The notes under the pieces were generated by a model. It was not told where the DNA came from. It searched no databases and worked only from the letters and a program-made list of their open reading frames with translations. Below, one piece after another: positions 61,578 through 64,000 of a DNA stretch of 64,000 bases (within the stretch, counting starts at the first letter, position 1; every line of letters begins with the position of its first letter). The DNA is from Holophagae bacterium (GTDB taxonomy: Bacteria; Acidobacteriota; Holophagae; Acanthopleuribacterales; Acanthopleuribacteraceae), in the NCBI GenBank assembly GCA_029263455.1, contig JAJCXM010000014.1, forward strand, positions 1-64,000, written 5' to 3'. The position numbers and the translations under genes were made by a program.

Positions 61578-63362
61578 ATGGAGTTTAATTTTTCGTTGTT
61601 ACACCGAACCACATTGCTCATATGTATTGCCAGCTTGTTTTCATTTGGCGGCGATCCTACGGCTACAAAACTGACGCGACTAGTCAATCAATTGCACCAT
61701 TTGGATAAGGGACCCAACGTCGTAGCGTCCGCGCAAGTACAATACCCAGATGACGATCCTGACTATTTGGCCAATAAAGAAGCCAATACAAACTGGTGCG
61801 CTGCACCTAATCTAATGGACGTCGTGACGGCAGCAAGAGTTGCCGGTCACAAGATGATGACATGCGAACTCATCGTTGAAGAATGCGACAACGCCAACAC
61901 TCGAGATAACACCCCTTTAGCCCCTATCGAAATCAACGTTGTATTTCACGTGATACGAGGAAATGGTGGCGGTTGGGGCGTCAATCAGGCAACGGTTGAT
62001 GCCACTGTCAGCTCGATGAATGATTATTTTCAAGGAACAGGTATCGAGTTTCGCTTAGCTGACACCCAGTTCCACACGGACAATGAGCTGTCGTGCATTG
62101 AAGAAACAAGTCTCACGGAAGATCTGCAAACCATGAAGAACCGCTATGCGACTAACCCTGCAGAGCAACTCAATATTTATGTTTCTTGTTCCATCCCGGC
62201 CCAGGCGAACAGTTATATTGCCGGCAGTGCGACGATCCCACAGATGGTGAATTATGGCTGGGACGATCCATTGAGTAATTTAGGCGGACTTTGGTTACGC
62301 GACACAGTGGTCGGCGCCAATAGTCAGACAGCCGCACATGAGATTGGTCATTGTTTGGGGCTTTGGCATACTCATGTAGCCGTGTCCGATTTTGAGTATC
62401 CGTGCAACCACGAGTGCGCCGAGTTTGCCAGTGGCGTGCAAGGAAATACACGTGGTGACTTATGTGCCGATACACCCGCAACCCCGATCAATTTCCCCAA
62501 TCCCAGTTGTGAGTCCGCTGCCGGGTCGGATTGCCAAAATACGCCTTGGGGCGACACCATGCCAGAGAACATGATGGGCTACGCCTCTGGCTGCTCTGGT
62601 TATATCTTCACAGAACAGCAAGCGCGCAGGATGCAGTGTTACGCACGCGGCATGTTATCAGGCTGGTTACACGAAACCGATGACGAAACGCTGGATAACG
62701 ACGTCACCGAGAATTATGTTGCAGCTGAAGGTGCCTTATTGCATTACACGGTTACGCTCCCCAATGACGTATCTGAATTCGATGTGGACATTACGGGCAG
62801 CGGTGACGCCGACCTTTATGTCAAACGAACGCCCATCAATTGGCCAGCTGATGAAGGCAAGCATGATCTAGCTGAATTTAAGTCGCCTTACATTGGTGGC
62901 TCGGCGGAATCGGTTAGCTTTACGAATCCGGCTGCTGGTATTTGGCACGTCTACATTCATGGCTATGATCCAGCAAATGGAACCGTAACCGCGTCTTGGC
63001 AAATCAGCGAGGACGATCCGCAATGGTTTACTTCTGCATTGTCAGAAAACTCACCTCACCCTTATGGCCACGATCAAGTCTATCAATTCAATTACGCGCA
63101 TGCTGGGGCCGAGCGTGTGGCTGTTCACTTTAATGAACTGGACACGGAATCTGGATATGATTTTGTGGAGGTTTATGATTCTGGCGGGAACCTGGTTTAT
63201 CGGGTCTCGGGTGACCTGATCGCCAATGGATCGGGAAGTGCGTTTTCACGCACCGACGGCTGGTGCATCGTGAACGGCAGCAGCATGACGGTTCGTTTAG
63301 TTACGGACTACAGTGTTAATGACTACGGTTACGCCGTTGATGGCGCCGCCTATTATCAATAG
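61578..63362 (+). CDS. Secreted M43-like (pappalysin-type) zinc protease with PPC and CUB-like C-terminal domains
   Basis: This 594-residue protein starts at the ATG at 61578, and its signal peptide covers about residues 8-24. A propeptide is followed by the metzincin domain. It has HEIGHCLGLWHTH (His254, Glu255, His258, third ligand His264) and a Met-turn region ENMMGYASGC about 80 residues later. The C-terminal part has a bacterial pre-peptidase-like PPC domain (VDITGSGDADLYVKR) and a beta-rich CUB-like domain. It lies 212 nt after the LytTR gene and may be a target of that system, but this is only positional. Confidence 0.88.
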   Translation: MEFNFSLLHRTTLLICIASLFSFGGDPTATKLTRLVNQLHHLDKGPNVVASAQVQYPDDDPDYLANKEANTNWCAAPNLMDVVTAARVAGHKMMTCELIVEECDNANTRDNTPLAPIEINVVFHVIRGNGGGWGVNQATVDATVSSMNDYFQGTGIEFRLADTQFHTDNELSCIEETSLTEDLQTMKNRYATNPAEQLNIYVSCSIPAQANSYIAGSATIPQMVNYGWDDPLSNLGGLWLRDTVVGANSQTAAHEIGHCLGLWHTHVAVSDFEYPCNHECAEFASGVQGNTRGDLCADTPATPINFPNPSCESAAGSDCQNTPWGDTMPENMMGYASGCSGYIFTEQQARRMQCYARGMLSGWLHETDDETLDNDVTENYVAAEGALLHYTVTLPNDVSEFDVDITGSGDADLYVKRTPINWPADEGKHDLAEFKSPYIGGSAESVSFTNPAAGIWHVYIHGYDPANGTVTASWQISEDDPQWFTSALSENSPHPYGHDQVYQFNYAHAGAERVAVHFNELDTESGYDFVEVYDSGGNLVYRVSGDLIANGSGSAFSRTDGWCIVNGSSMTVRLVTDYSVNDYGYAVDGAAYYQ

Positions 63363-63371
63363 TTCCTCTTT

Positions 63372-63398
63372 GTTAGGGGGAAGTTCATTCCCTCTAAC
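63372..63398 (+). terminator. Hairpin after the M43-like protease
   Basis: Nine nt after the stop codon an 11-bp stem (GTTAGGGGGAA with TTCCCTCTAAC, one G-U pair) encloses a 5-nt loop and is followed by a pyrimidine-rich run. It is a plausible transcript end for the protease. Confidence 0.55.
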
Positions 63399-63409
63399 CT
63401 CTTGCTAGG

Positions 63410-63479
63410 TTGATAGCCACATGCACTTGTGTCTTCGCAAACAAGAATTCCCAGCAACAAGTGAAGTCAGTGCTATCAA
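63410..63479. repeat. 8-bp inverted repeat flanking about 54 nt
   Basis: TTGATAGC (63410-63417) and its exact complement GCTATCAA (63472-63479) enclose a segment with a smaller inverted repeat. The pairing could create one longer folded structure between two transcript ends. It carries no coding sign. It could be chance. Confidence 0.3.
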
Positions 63480-63492
63480 TAATTGGTCATGA

Positions 63493-63518
63493 CGAAGGCC
63501 CGCCGGAGCGGGCCTTCG
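63493..63518. terminator. Strong bidirectional hairpin after the outer-membrane receptor
   Basis: A perfect 11-bp GC-rich stem (CGAAGGCCCGC/GCGGGCCTTCG) with a 4-nt loop lies 13 nt beyond the receptor stop (read on the minus strand). No long T-tract is present, but stem strength makes termination plausible for both converging genes. Confidence 0.7.
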
Positions 63519-63531
63519 CTTGGTGGTTGGA

Positions 63532-64000
63532 TTAGAATCGTACACCCAGGTCGAGTGTATAGGTGAAAGGTTGTTGGTAGGCGTTGTCTCCGGTCACGCC
63601 ATTTCCTTCCAGTGGTGTACCGAAACCAGGATTAAAGGTGTAATGAACACCTTCAACGGGTGTTTCGGTATTCAGGTTGAAGGGTGTCCCGGTTGAACTA
63701 ACCGTCGTATTGACCCAGCCATTGTTGGGATAGACAATCGCATCTTCGTCGAAGATGTTGTACAGGTTCAATTCGGCGAAGAACTCAATCTTCCAAAGCT
63801 TCAATGAATAGTTCACGCCTAAGTCGGTCTGAGTCATGTCTTCGCCATTGAACTGGCCACGTTTACCATCTACAAAGTAAGTGGTTGTCGTGCCAGGGCT
63901 GGCATAGCTCAACTCACTAGTCGAGGGAAGACCCCAAGCGTTGGGATCATTGCGGAAGTTAACGGTGAAGGCAGCACTGTATGCCGCACCTGATTCAAAA
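63532..64000 (-). CDS. TonB-dependent receptor-type outer-membrane protein, C-terminal part (truncated by window)
   Basis: The frame stays open from its stop at 63532 to the window edge (156 codons). The sequence has short aromatic alternating strands (SLKLWKIEFFAELNLYNIFD) and ends in LDLGVRF, a terminal Phe typical of outer-membrane barrels recognised by BAM. The NIFDEDAIVYP element is common at the last strands of TonB-dependent receptors. The substrate cannot be told. It is the only outer-membrane receptor evidence in the window. Confidence 0.72.
   Translation of the reverse strand, partial: FESGAAYSAAFTVNFRNDPNAWGLPSTSELSYASPGTTTTYFVDGKRGQFNGEDMTQTDLGVNYSLKLWKIEFFAELNLYNIFDEDAIVYPNNGWVNTTVSSTGTPFNLNTETPVEGVHYTFNPGFGTPLEGNGVTGDNAYQQPFTYTLDLGVRF

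Overview
The window reads as chromosomal DNA of a Gram-negative bacterium of moderate GC, densely packed and free of transposases, phage genes or CRISPR. Two outer-membrane-type barrels, the C-terminus of a probable TonB-dependent receptor, an exosortase, lipoproteins and secreted metallopeptidases imply a double membrane. TrmFO (absent from gammaproteobacteria), a DUF6677-like protein, exosortase H with its partner, DUF3667 proteins and an imuA-imuB-dnaE2 cassette fit Acidobacteriota or a similarly deep lineage. This placement is inference, because no 16S rRNA gene is present.

Positions 1-16600 are mostly minus strand and housekeeping. The genes are aroB, a TPR protein, a LolB-position protein, ispE, tRNA-Gln, prs, rplY, pth, a membrane pyrophosphatase, rpsF, rpsR, a DUF6677-like gene, trmFO, sppA, the exosortase H pair and pabA, with many 4-nt ATGA overlaps. 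The left edge holds a promoter and leader for a gene that begins at the window border. RNase P RNA lies just upstream of aroB.

Positions 16700-30000 hold a pseudo-receiver coiled-coil protein (Cys in place of the phospho-Asp), then the minus-strand tRNA-Ser, SRP RNA, dnaX, ebfC, recR locus. Its dnaX is split across two frames at a run of ten A. A CysQ-like phosphatase and a RecQ helicase fused to a phosphoribosyltransferase follow. Next come small hydrolase, methyltransferase and lipoprotein genes, a barstar-like protein, and a divergent small-membrane-protein/HTH pair whose two promoters share a palindrome.

Positions 30000-51200 are mixed accessory and metabolic genes: a metallo-beta-lactamase-fold protein with a degraded metal site, two DUF3667 zinc-ribbon membrane proteins, an M14 carboxypeptidase with a dockerin-like tail, an ankyrin lipoprotein, cysteine synthase, a YafK-type L,D-transpeptidase-fold protein, an RlmI-type methyltransferase, a cupin, RapA, a large sortilin/BNR propeller protein, a glutathione transferase and an M36-like protease.

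Positions 51500-64000 hold the SOS mutagenesis operon lexA-imuA-imuB-dnaE2 with a recognisable promoter and a palindromic operator. Beyond it lie a beta-propeller LytS-type kinase with its LytTR regulator, an M43-type secreted protease and the 3' end of an outer-membrane receptor. I found no single unmistakably new multi-gene system. The best leads are the dnaX frameshift, the RecQ-phosphoribosyltransferase fusion, the pseudo-receiver protein, the divergent HTH/membrane-protein switch, and the non-classical LexA box.
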